Origin: Streptomyces sp.
GTDB taxonomy: Bacteria; Actinomycetota; Actinomycetes; Streptomycetales; Streptomycetaceae
Direction: 5' to 3'
Length of the DNA: 64,000 nucleotides
Assembly (NCBI RefSeq): GCF_019510245.1
Contig: NZ_JAEKKT010000127.1
Location: forward strand, 1-64,000
Made by a program: the position numbers and the translations under genes. The notes under the pieces are model-generated. The model was given only the letters and a program-made list of their open reading frames with translations, had not been told where the DNA came from and did not search any database. Below are positions 1-11,694 of the stretch, in pieces; positions within the stretch are counted from its first letter, which is position 1, and the number at the start of each line of letters is the position of its first letter.

Positions 1-389
1 TCAGGGCCCAGCACGACCTGCTGATGGCGAACTTCTTCGCCCAGACGCAGGCGCTGGCCTTCGGCAAGACGGCGGAGGAGGTCCGCGCCGAGGGCGTGGC
101 CGAGGAGCAGGTGGCGCACCGCACCTTCAAGGGCAACCATCCCACCACCACGATCCTGGCCCGCGAGCTGACCCCGTCGGTCCTCGGCCAGCTCGTCGCG
201 CTCTACGAGCACAAGGTCTTCGTGCAGGGCGCGATCTGGGACATCGACTCCTTCGACCAGTGGGGCGTGGAGCTGGGCAAGGTGCTCGCCAAGCGCATCG
301 AGCCCGCCCTCACCGAGGGCGCCGACGTGCCCGGCCTGGATTCCTCCACCGCCGGGCTCGTGGCCGCGTACCGCACGCTTAGGAATTGA
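1..389 (+). CDS. pgi: Glucose-6-phosphate isomerase, C-terminal part
   Basis: The window opens inside this gene. The frame is open from base 3 and ends in TGA at 387-389. The readable C-terminal ~128 residues contain [11 protein letters not shown] and the family signature [11 protein letters not shown], which belong to phosphoglucose isomerase. The enzyme interconverts glucose 6-phosphate and fructose 6-phosphate in the cytoplasm. The ATG at 24 is an internal methionine, not a start. A 6-phosphogluconate dehydrogenase follows, which suggests a pentose-phosphate gene group. The truncation is only the window edge. Confidence 0.93.
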   Translation, partial: RAQHDLLMANFFAQTQALAFGKTAEEVRAEGVAEEQVAHRTFKGNHPTTTILARELTPSVLGQLVALYEHKVFVQGAIWDIDSFDQWGVELGKVLAKRIEPALTEGADVPGLDSSTAGLVAAYRTLRN

Positions 390-394
390 ATCCT

Positions 395-414
395 CACTCT
401 CGCGAACGAGGGTG
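395..414 (+). terminator. Hairpin after pgi
   Basis: CACTCTCG (395-402), loop CGAA and CGAGGGTG (407-414) form an 8-bp stem with one G-U pair, six bases after the pgi stop. There is no T tract. It could be a weak terminator or attenuator between pgi and the dehydrogenase. The rest of the 181-bp gap shows nothing else clear. Confidence 0.4.
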
Positions 415-570
415 ATTCCTGACTCTCACAGCCCAGTGGAAACAGCGTTCCCGCCAGGTCTTACGCGATCAGCGCCAGCCGGGTCGAAACCTGCCCGGCA
501 GCGTGCCCAGTTCTCACACGCTGAGCTCCGTAACTTACACCACACGAATGGATCACGCAAAGTGACTGAC

Positions 571-1449
571 ATGCAGATCGGGCTGATCGGCCTCGGCAAG
601 ATGGGCGGCAACATGCGCGAGCGCATCCGCCGCGCCGGCCACACCGTCATCGGCTACGACCGCAACCCCGACGTCTCCGACGTCAAGTCCCTCGAGGAAC
701 TGGTCGAGAAGCTCGACGCCCCGCGCACGGTGTGGGTGATGGTCCCGGCGGGCCACGCCACCCAGTCCGTCGTCGACGAGCTCAAGGACCTGCTGTCCGA
801 GGGCGACACCGTGGTCGACGGCGGCAACTCCCGCTGGACGGACGACGAGAAGCACGCCGCCGAACTCGGCATCAAGGGCATCGGCTTCGTCGACGCCGGT
901 GTCTCCGGCGGTGTGTGGGGCCTGCAGAACGGCTACGCCCTGATGGTCGGGGGCAACAAGGAGCACGTGCAGCGCCTGGAGCCGATCTTCGAGGCGCTCA
1001 AGCCCGAGGGCCCGTACGGCTACGTCCACGCCGGCAGGGTCGGTGCCGGGCACTTCTCCAAGATGGTCCACAACGGCATCGAGTACGCCATGATGCAGGC
1101 CTACGCCGAGGGATGGGAGCTGCTCGAGAAGGTCAAGTCCGTGGACAACGTCCGCGAGGTCTTCCGCTCCTGGCAGGAGGGCACCGTCATCCGTTCCTGG
1201 CTGCTCGACCTCGCGGTCAACGCCCTGGACGACGACGAGCACCTGGACAAGCTGAAGGGCTTCGCGCAGGACTCCGGCGAGGGCCGCTGGACCGTCGAGG
1301 CGGCCATCGACAACGCGGTGCCGCTGCCGGCGATCACGGCCTCCCTCTTCGCCCGGTTCGCGTCCCGCCAGGACGACTCCCCGCAGATGAAGATGATCGC
1401 GGCGCTGCGCAACCAGTTCGGCGGCCACGCCGTCGAGTCGAAGGAGTAG
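571..1449 (+). CDS. gnd: 6-phosphogluconate dehydrogenase (decarboxylating), short NAD type
   Basis: 292 residues. It oxidises and decarboxylates 6-phosphogluconate to ribulose 5-phosphate. The N-terminus MQIGLIGLGKMGGNM is the dinucleotide-binding fold. DGGNS and HFSKMVHNGIEYAMM (catalytic Lys) are 6PGDH signatures. The length fits the short ~300-residue class, not the ~470-residue class. An Asp in GYDRN after the second strand suggests NAD rather than NADP, which is an inference. I start at ATG 571, where homology begins. GTG 562 is a close alternative, and the longer frame from 412 adds 53 residues unlike the family. It probably shares a transcript with the downstream phosphatase, 6 bp away. 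Confidence 0.9.
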   Translation: MQIGLIGLGKMGGNMRERIRRAGHTVIGYDRNPDVSDVKSLEELVEKLDAPRTVWVMVPAGHATQSVVDELKDLLSEGDTVVDGGNSRWTDDEKHAAELGIKGIGFVDAGVSGGVWGLQNGYALMVGGNKEHVQRLEPIFEALKPEGPYGYVHAGRVGAGHFSKMVHNGIEYAMMQAYAEGWELLEKVKSVDNVREVFRSWQEGTVIRSWLLDLAVNALDDDEHLDKLKGFAQDSGEGRWTVEAAIDNAVPLPAITASLFARFASRQDDSPQMKMIAALRNQFGGHAVESKE

Positions 1450-1455
1450 TGCGCG

Positions 1456-2049
1456 GTGGGAGACCTTCTCCTGGTCCGCCACGGTGAGACGGAGTGGAGC
1501 GTGTCGGGACAGCACACCAGCTGGACCGACCTGCCCCTCACCCAGCACGGTGAGGAACAGGCCAAGTCCCTCGCCCCGCTGCTCACCGGACGGACCTACG
1601 CACTGGCGCTGTCCAGCCCGCTGGACCGCGCGATACGCACCGCCGAACTGGCCGGTCTGACCGGGGTCGTGCCCGACCCCGACCTGCACGAATGGGACTA
1701 CGGCGGCTACGAGGGCATCACCACGGCGGAGATCCACCGCAGCCGCCCCGACTGGTACCTGTGGGCTGACGGCGTCCCGCCGGGCCCTCAGGGCCACCCC
1801 GGCGAGTCCCCGGAGCAGATCGGCGAGCGGGCCGACCGGGTGCTCAGAAAGGTCGAGACGGCGCTCACCACCGGCACGGGTGACGTGGTCCTGGTGGCCC
1901 ACGCCCACTTCCTGCGGGTGCTGACGGCCCGCCGCCTGGGGCTGCCGCCCGCCGAGGGCAGGCTGTTCCAGCTGGCGACCGGGACCGTGAGCCGGCTGTC
2001 CACCGAACACGGGTGGCCCGTGATCGCGGAGTGGAACAAGCAGCCGTAG
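1456..2049 (+). CDS. Histidine phosphatase (phosphoglycerate mutase-like)
   Basis: 197 residues from GTG 1456. AAGGAG at 1440-1445, inside the end of the previous gene, supplies the ribosome site. LVRHGETEW near the start carries the phospho-accepting His9, and VAHAHFLR supplies the second catalytic His. These define the histidine phosphatase superfamily. Members hydrolyse small phosphate esters or act as phosphoglycerate mutases; the exact substrate is not readable. Its position after pgi and gnd suggests a sugar-phosphate substrate. A hairpin follows its stop. Confidence 0.85.
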   Translation: MGDLLLVRHGETEWSVSGQHTSWTDLPLTQHGEEQAKSLAPLLTGRTYALALSSPLDRAIRTAELAGLTGVVPDPDLHEWDYGGYEGITTAEIHRSRPDWYLWADGVPPGPQGHPGESPEQIGERADRVLRKVETALTTGTGDVVLVAHAHFLRVLTARRLGLPPAEGRLFQLATGTVSRLSTEHGWPVIAEWNKQP

Positions 2050-2061
2050 CACATCGTGGGG

Positions 2062-2091
2062 ACGGCCCGCCGGCGACAACTGGCGGGCCGT
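2062..2091 (+). terminator. Terminator hairpin after the phosphatase
   Basis: ACGGCCCGCC (2062-2071) pairs perfectly with GGCGGGCCGT (2082-2091) around a 10-nt loop and is followed by TT. It lies 12 bases after the phosphatase stop and probably ends the pgi-gnd-phosphatase transcript. Confidence 0.6.
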
Positions 2092-2161
2092 TTCGACGTG
2101 TTGGTGCCAGGCAGTCGGCAGCAGCCTTCCCGGGGCGGTCCCGGGCCAGTTTCTACGGCCC

Positions 2162-2204
2162 CTTTCCTAACCCCTTGTCGAAAGTCCCGCGAAGCCCATA
2201 CCCT
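2162..2204 (+). promoter_or_regulatory. Candidate promoter and operator of the ROK gene
   Basis: TTGTCG (2175-2180) and TACCCT (2199-2204) are 18 bp apart and could be -35 and -10 boxes. An inverted repeat with CTTTC (2162-2166) and GAAAG (2180-2184) overlaps the -35, as an autorepressor site might. Found by eye only. Confidence 0.3.
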
Positions 2205-2267
2205 GACGCCGCGCCGGTGCCGTCGTACGCCCCGGCCCGGCCGTGACGGGATGGGAGGGGCAGCCGC

Positions 2268-3512
2268 GTGAAGCGCACATCGCGTGACATCCGCACCGCG
2301 AACCGCTACGAGGTGCTGCGCCAGATCATCGCCCAGTCCCCCACCTCACGGCAGACCCTGGCGGCCTCGGCCGGGCTGAGCGTGGCCACGGTCGCCACCC
2401 TCGTCGGCGAACTGCTCGACCTCCGGATGATCACCGAGGTCGGCTTCGAGGACTCGGCGGGCGGCCGCCCCCGGGGCCTCGTCGCCGTCAACGCCTCGGG
2501 CGGCGCGCTGATCGGCGTCGACATGGCGGAGACGTACGTCCGGGTGGAGCTGTTCGACCTGGGGCTGAACGTGCTGGCCCGCGCGGTGGAGGACATGCGC
2601 CCGGGGGAGAGCCGGCCCGAGCAGGCCGTCGCCCACGTCGCCACGGCCGTCGGCTCGGTGGTCGCCCAGGCCGGCGTCGAGGGCGCGCGGGTGCTCGGGG
2701 TGGGGGTGAGCGTGCCGGGTCAGGTGGACCGGGCCACCGGCATCGCCGAGTACGCGCCCAACTGGGACTGGCACGACGTGCCGTTGCTGGACCTGCTCGC
2801 CGAACACATCGCCTATCCGCTGTACCTGGACAACCCGCTGCGGGCGAGTGCCGTGGCCGAGCTGTGGTTCGGGGCCGCGCGCGGGCGCGAGGACGCCGTG
2901 GTGGTGAACCTCGGCACCGGCGTCGGCGCCGGACTGGTACTCGGCGGCGGACTGTACCGCGGGGTGAGCAACAGCGCCGGAGAGTGGGGCCATACGACGC
3001 TCGTGCTGGACGGGCGGCTGTGCCACTGCGGCAACAACGGCTGCGTGGAGACGTACGTCGGCGCCCCCGGCATCATGCTCAACCTGCGCGAACTCAGCCC
3101 CCGCTCCACGCTGCTGCACCCCGAGGACCAGACGGCGACCATCGACGCCCTGACCCACGGGGTCGCCGCGGGCGACCCGGTGGCCGTCAAGGTGGTCCGC
3201 GACACGGCCCGATACCTCGGGGCCGGCATCGCGGACCTCGTGAACCTGTTCAACCCCGAAGTGGTCGTGCTGAGCAGCTGGGTCGCCAGAAAGCTGGGCG
3301 CACCGCTGCTCGATGAAGTCCGCGAGGCCGTGCGACGGCACGCGCTGAGGCGGCCGTTCGCCACCACCGAGATCGTCCTCTCCCCCGTCCCCACCGATCC
3401 GGTCTGCCTGGGCGCGGCCACGTTCGCGCTGGAGGGCGCCCTGCAGGCGGTGGGACAGAGGGCACCGAAACGCACCACCCCCGCAAGGAGCCGTACCGCA
3501 CGACCTTCATGA
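2268..3512 (+). CDS. ROK-family transcriptional repressor
   Basis: 414 residues from GTG 2268, preceded by a GGGAGGGG ribosome site. Residues ~10-70 form a winged helix (SRQTLAASAGLSVATVATLV). The rest is a ROK sugar-kinase-like fold with VNLGTGVGAGLVL and the zinc cysteine cluster CHCGNNGCVETY. Family members repress sugar-use operons and release DNA when a sugar binds. It sits directly before a secreted GH30, a sugar importer and a beta-galactosidase, so it probably controls this galactan locus. Its TGA overlaps an ATG (3509) of the next frame. Confidence 0.9.
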   Translation: MKRTSRDIRTANRYEVLRQIIAQSPTSRQTLAASAGLSVATVATLVGELLDLRMITEVGFEDSAGGRPRGLVAVNASGGALIGVDMAETYVRVELFDLGLNVLARAVEDMRPGESRPEQAVAHVATAVGSVVAQAGVEGARVLGVGVSVPGQVDRATGIAEYAPNWDWHDVPLLDLLAEHIAYPLYLDNPLRASAVAELWFGAARGREDAVVVNLGTGVGAGLVLGGGLYRGVSNSAGEWGHTTLVLDGRLCHCGNNGCVETYVGAPGIMLNLRELSPRSTLLHPEDQTATIDALTHGVAAGDPVAVKVVRDTARYLGAGIADLVNLFNPEVVVLSSWVARKLGAPLLDEVREAVRRHALRRPFATTEIVLSPVPTDPVCLGAATFALEGALQAVGQRAPKRTTPARSRTARPS

Positions 3513-3529
3513 CGACGGAAGGGACGCAC

Positions 3530-5389
3530 GTGTCACACCCCCACCGCAGCAGACCGGTCCTCCTGACGGCCGCGGCCGCACTGGCCGTCGCCGGACCCCT
3601 GATATCCGCCCCGCCCGCCTCGGCCGCGACCGCGACCGCCACCACCGTGGCCGCCGAGGTGTCCCCGCACGCCGCCCAGACCATCGACGACATCGGCGCC
3701 TCGGGCGCCTGGTGGGTCAACGACCTCCAGCACTTCTCCCCCAAGGTCCAGGCCCGGGTGGCGAAGCTGCTCTTCTCCAAGGAGGGCCTGGACCTCAGCG
3801 CGTACCGCTACAACATCGGCGGCGGCGGGGTCGCGGTCACCACCCCGGCCCGGGTCGCCGAGGACTTCCTGAACCCTGACGGCTCGTACGACTGGAGCCG
3901 GGACAAGGGAGGTCGGACGTTCCTCAAGTACGCCGCGAAGTACGGCGTCGAGGACCTGATCGGCTTCGTCAACAGCGCGCCCGCCCGGTGGACGACGAAC
4001 GGGCAGAGCTGCGGCGGGCAGTTGAAGCCGGAGAACGAGGGCGACTACGCCCGGTACATCGCCGACGTGACCCAGCACCTCGCCGGGCAGGGCGTGCAGC
4101 TGGACTACATCAGCCCCTTCAACGAGCCGGACAACGACTTCGGTTCGTGCGGGCAGGAGGGCATGCAGGTCACCGTCGACCAGCGCGACGACATCGTGCG
4201 GGCGCTCGGCGCCGAGCAGAGGGCCCGGCAGCAGACGACCTCGATCATCGCCGACGAGTCCAGCCAGACGACCCAGTTCGTCTCCGAACTCCCGCAGTGG
4301 ATCTCACAGCCGGACACCGCGCAGTACGTGTCCGCGCTGGCGCACCACACCTACAACAATCCCGGCGACGGCCAGCTCGGCAACGTCTACGAGACGTCGA
4401 GGACGGTCGGCCAGAAGTCCTGGGCCAGCGAGATCTGCTGCTTCGGCAAGGGCTCCACGGGCTGGAACCAGGAGTACGACCCGACCATCGACAACGCCCT
4501 GCTGCTGTCCCGCATCATCTACAAGGACTTCGCCAGCGCCCACGACTCGGCCTTCCAGTGGTGGGTGGCGCTGGCCAGCGGTTACGGCACCGACCCGTAC
4601 GCGAAGAACGACGTCGGCTGGAACGACGGCCTGATCTACTACGACCCCGACTACGCGACGAACGGCAACCAGACGCTGTACTTCACCAAGCGGTACTACG
4701 CGCTCGGCCAGTACAGCAAGTTCGTCCGCCCCGGCTCGGTCGCGCACAACGTGACCGGGGCGCCGGCCGGGGTCGAGGTGTCGGCGTACGACAGCGGCGG
4801 GCAATGGGTGGTCGTGGTCAACAACCACAACGCGACCGACACCCCGCTGAGTCTGCACTTCAACAACGCGGCGCCGAAGCGGGCCAGGGAGTCGGTGCGC
4901 ACCTCGGCCACCGAGGACTGGGCCGAGGCCGCCGAGCCGTCGGTGAGCGCGGGGACGGTCTCCGCGACCCTGGCGGCCCGCTCGATCACGACGTACGTCC
5001 TCGACCAGAAGGGCCAGAAGGGCAACGGCACTTCGGCCGTCACCGGCGCGCTGGCCGGCAGGCAGTCCGGCAAGTGCCTGACGGCGGGCGCCTCCGGGGG
5101 CGCCATCGCCACCTGCACGGGCGCTGCGGACCAGTCGTGGTCGTACGACGCGAAGGGCACCCTGAAGGGCCCGAACGGCTATCTCACGGCGTCGGGTTCC
5201 GGTCTGACGGCCACCGCCGACCCCACCGGTGACGCGAGCCAGCGCTGGCTGCTGAACGCCAACGGGCAGATTCTCAGCGAGGCGTCCGGCAAGTGCCTGG
5301 ACGTGACCGGGCAGGCCACTGCCGACGGCAGCAAGGTGATCCTCTACAGCTGCAACAGCGGCAGCAACGAGGCCTGGACCAGGCAGTAG
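3530..5389 (+). CDS. Secreted GH30 glycosidase with ricin-type lectin domain, probable endo-beta-1,6-galactanase
   Basis: 619 residues from GTG 3530, chosen for GGAAGGG six bases upstream; ATG 3509 is an alternative that overlaps the ROK stop. A Sec signal peptide ends near APPASAA. Residues ~45-500 are a GH30 barrel with the acid/base in FNEPDND (Glu199) and the nucleophile in WASEICCF (Glu301). Residues ~505-619 are a ricin B-like domain with QSW and QRW motifs and the ending CNSGSNEAW. GH30 includes endo-beta-1,6-galactanases of this build. The neighbouring beta-galactosidase and importer favour galactan over glucosylceramide or xylan, but the substrate is inferred. A terminator follows. 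Confidence 0.85.
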   Translation: MSHPHRSRPVLLTAAAALAVAGPLISAPPASAATATATTVAAEVSPHAAQTIDDIGASGAWWVNDLQHFSPKVQARVAKLLFSKEGLDLSAYRYNIGGGGVAVTTPARVAEDFLNPDGSYDWSRDKGGRTFLKYAAKYGVEDLIGFVNSAPARWTTNGQSCGGQLKPENEGDYARYIADVTQHLAGQGVQLDYISPFNEPDNDFGSCGQEGMQVTVDQRDDIVRALGAEQRARQQTTSIIADESSQTTQFVSELPQWISQPDTAQYVSALAHHTYNNPGDGQLGNVYETSRTVGQKSWASEICCFGKGSTGWNQEYDPTIDNALLLSRIIYKDFASAHDSAFQWWVALASGYGTDPYAKNDVGWNDGLIYYDPDYATNGNQTLYFTKRYYALGQYSKFVRPGSVAHNVTGAPAGVEVSAYDSGGQWVVVVNNHNATDTPLSLHFNNAAPKRARESVRTSATEDWAEAAEPSVSAGTVSATLAARSITTYVLDQKGQKGNGTSAVTGALAGRQSGKCLTAGASGGAIATCTGAADQSWSYDAKGTLKGPNGYLTASGSGLTATADPTGDASQRWLLNANGQILSEASGKCLDVTGQATADGSKVILYSCNSGSNEAWTRQ

Positions 5390-5411
5390 CCAACCGGCCT
5401 CCCCACGGACC

Positions 5412-5443
5412 GAGGGCCGCCGCCCCCTGACGCGGCGGCCCTC
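5412..5443 (+). terminator. Terminator after the GH30 gene
   Basis: GAGGGCCGCCGC (5412-5423) and GCGGCGGCCCTC (5432-5443) form a perfect 12-bp stem with an 8-nt loop, 23 bases after the GH30 stop. It separates the GH30 transcript from the importer operon. Confidence 0.75.
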
Positions 5444-5516
5444 AACTCGCCTTGCGCCACCTCCTGTTCGCCATTCCGAACGGGGTACAACGTTTCGCGC
5501 AGACTTCGTCCAACCT

Positions 5517-5544
5517 CTTGCCGAAGTGTTAGCCGAAGGTTAAC
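5517..5544. promoter_or_regulatory. Repeat and palindrome before the sugar importer operon
   Basis: GCCGAAG is repeated in direct orientation at about 5520 and 5533. GTTA (5528-5531) and TAAC (5541-5544) bound a 17-bp imperfect inverted repeat. The site lies ~100 bp before the binding-protein gene and may be an operator for the ROK protein. Seen by eye; no match to a known consensus is claimed. The rest of the 257-bp gap shows no gene. Confidence 0.3.
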
Positions 5545-5646
5545 GTCCCGCTCCGCAACGCAATTTCGGCCATCTGGTTCCCGACGTTTTCAGGGCCTCC
5601 CACGGCCACGGCGCCCACGCCGCACTCGACAGACAAGGACGTCAGC

Positions 5647-6912
5647 ATGTCGGCACTCAGCAACAACAACTGGTCCCGCCGGTCACTCTTCCGGGCGGCA
5701 GCGGGCATGGCCGCCGCCGGCACGCTGGCCGCGTGCGGCAGCAACAACGGCAGAGGCGGGGGCAGCGGGTCGGGCACCCAGCTCACCCAGTACTTCCACG
5801 CCTACGGCGAGGCGGGCACCGAGCAGGCCCTCAAGCGCTACGCGGCTGCATACAAGAAGGCCGACGTGAGCACCAGCTGGATCACCGGCAACAACTTCGA
5901 GTCGGCGCTCTTCGCGTCGCTGCTGACCTCGAAGGCGCCCGACGTCTTCGAGTTCCACCCGCAGCTCCAGCTCGTCAAGAGCGGCCAGGTGGCGGACCTC
6001 AGCGACCTCATCGACCCGGTCAAGGACGACTTCAACCCGAACGACATCAACTCCCACACGGTCGACGGGAAGATCTACGGGATCCGGATGATCGACGACC
6101 CGCAGTTCTTCTACTACCGCAAGTCGATGCTGGAGAAGGCCAAGGTCGACGTCCCGACCACGCTCGACGAGCTGATCGAGGCCGCCGCCAAGCTCACCAC
6201 CGGCAAGGTCAAGGGCGTCTTCCTCGGCAACGACTTCACCGCGATCCAGAACACCCTGATCTGGTCGGCCGGCGCCGACACCCTCGACGCGAAGAACCAG
6301 ATCGCCTACCACACCCCGGGCGTCATCGAGGGCCTGAAGAAGCTCCGCACCCTGTTCACCAGCGGCCATGTGCTCCTCGGCGCCCCGACCGACTTCTGGG
6401 ACCCGTCCTCGCTCAACCAGGGCCTGTGCGCCATCCAGTGGGGCGGCATGTGGTCCATGCCGGCCATGCAGCAGGCCCTCGGCGACGACCTCGGCATCTT
6501 CCCGTTCCCGAAGATCGGCAGCGCCGGCAAGCAGTCCGTCTACAACGGCGGCTGGTCGATCTTCGTCAACGCCAAGGGCAAGAACGTCGACGCGGCCAAG
6601 GAGTACGTCAAGTGGCTGTGGATCGACCAGAAGAATTACCAGGAGGACTGGGCCACCTCGTACGGCTTCCACATCCCGCCGCGCACCTCGATAGCGCAGT
6701 CGGCCACCAAGCTGAAGTCGGGCCTGCCCGCTGAGGGCGTCAAGCTCTTCACCGACTACGGCCACTTCGACAACATCGGCTTCGACCAGACCATGATCAC
6801 CGCCTTCAACGACGTGATCGCGTCCTCCGTGCGCAAGAACGGCAACCCCGAGGCCGCGCTCGACGCCTGCGACAAGAAGGTCGGCGTCGAGCTCAAGAAG
6901 TTGTTCGGATAG
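5647..6912 (+). CDS. ABC sugar importer, substrate-binding lipoprotein
   Basis: 421 residues. The N-terminus has a twin-arginine-like stretch (RRSLFRAA) and a lipobox LAAC with Cys30, so the protein is exported and lipid-anchored. The rest is a family 1 extracellular solute-binding protein typical of CUT1 oligosaccharide importers, with features such as GVFLGND and WGGMW. It probably captures galacto-oligosaccharides freed by the GH30 enzyme; the ligand is inferred from neighbours. The first permease gene follows after 20 bp. No ATPase gene is present, as is common for Streptomyces CUT1 systems that use a shared ATPase such as MsiK. Confidence 0.88.
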   Translation: MSALSNNNWSRRSLFRAAAGMAAAGTLAACGSNNGRGGGSGSGTQLTQYFHAYGEAGTEQALKRYAAAYKKADVSTSWITGNNFESALFASLLTSKAPDVFEFHPQLQLVKSGQVADLSDLIDPVKDDFNPNDINSHTVDGKIYGIRMIDDPQFFYYRKSMLEKAKVDVPTTLDELIEAAAKLTTGKVKGVFLGNDFTAIQNTLIWSAGADTLDAKNQIAYHTPGVIEGLKKLRTLFTSGHVLLGAPTDFWDPSSLNQGLCAIQWGGMWSMPAMQQALGDDLGIFPFPKIGSAGKQSVYNGGWSIFVNAKGKNVDAAKEYVKWLWIDQKNYQEDWATSYGFHIPPRTSIAQSATKLKSGLPAEGVKLFTDYGHFDNIGFDQTMITAFNDVIASSVRKNGNPEAALDACDKKVGVELKKLFG

Positions 6913-6932
6913 GCCGCCGGGAAGACCACGAC

Positions 6933-7894
6933 ATGTCGACCACCACCACACGCGGGGTCGCCCAGCCCGCCCCGGCCAAGGCCTCCCCGGCCCGGCCGCG
7001 GCGGGGCCTGCGGGGCAATCCGACGCTCAACTTCTGGCTCTTCACCGGGCCGTTCCTCATCGGCCTGGTGATCTTCGTCTTCGTGCCGATCGGCTGGAGC
7101 ATCTTCCTCAGCTTCTTCGACGCCCGCTACACGGTCACGCCGAGCCATTTCATCGGTTTCGACAACTACAAGCAGATCCTCACCAACAGCAACTTCCCGG
7201 ACTCGCTGGTCACGTTCACCGTGTTCGCCGCGTTCATCGTGCCGACCACGTGGGCACTGTCGCTGGGCCTCGCACTGCTGGTGCACCGGCTGCGGTTCAT
7301 GCGAGCGTTCTTCCGGTCGGTGTTCTTCTTGCCGACCGCCGTCTCCTACGTCGCCGCCGCCCTGATCTGGAAGATGTCCGTCTTCAGCGGCGTCCGCTTC
7401 GGGCTGGCCAACACCGTCCTGAGCTGGTTCGGCGTCGACAACATCGCCTGGCTCTCCGACCCGAGCCCGCCCTGGTACTGGCTGGTCATCCTGACCCTTC
7501 GACTGTGGATCCAGGCCGGTTTCTACATGATCCTGTTCCTGGCGGCGCTGCAGAACATCCCGCCGGAGCTGTACGAGGCCGCCTCGATCGACGGCGCCAA
7601 GCCGGGCTGGCAGACCTTCCGGTACATCACACTGCCCCAGCTGAGGGCCACCTCGACCGCGGTGATCCTCCTGCTGCTGATCGCCGCGTACCAGGCGTTC
7701 GACGAGTTCTTCAACCTCATCGGGACGAAGGCCACGTGGGCCCAGACGCCGCTCATGGAGCTCTACAAGGCCGCCCTCGGCACCGACCAGGACTACGGCG
7801 CCGGCAGCGCGGGCGCGGTCATCCTGTCCCTGCTGATCTGCATCGTCACGCTGGCCCAGGGCAAGATCATGGGCTTCGGCGGAGGGGAGGAGAA

Positions 7895-7898
<4 letters not shown>
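6933..7898 (+). CDS. ABC sugar importer permease 1
   Basis: 321 residues, with about six membrane segments starting near residue 31 (NFWLFTGPFLIGLVIFVFVP). The EAASIDGAKPGWQ loop is the EAA motif that contacts the ATPase in MalF-type permeases. It pairs with the next gene, whose GTG start overlaps this stop by 4 nt, so the two are translationally coupled. Confidence 0.9.
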
Positions 7899-11639
<3,741 letters not shown>

Positions 11640-11653
11640 TCCGCGGCGCCCTG

Positions 11654-11687
11654 GAAGGCCCCGGACCGTGCATGGTCCGGGGCCTTC
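11654..11687. terminator. Bidirectional terminator between lacZ and the GT39 gene
   Basis: GAAGGCCCCGGACC (11654-11667) and GGTCCGGGGCCTTC (11674-11687) form a perfect 14-bp stem with a 6-nt loop between two convergent stops. Confidence 0.85.
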
Positions 11688-11694
11688 GGTCCGC

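Noticed and set aside
553..2079. 508-codon minus-strand frame over gnd and the phosphatase gene
   Set aside because: It is a shadow of two clear genes on the plus strand and has no motif of its own.
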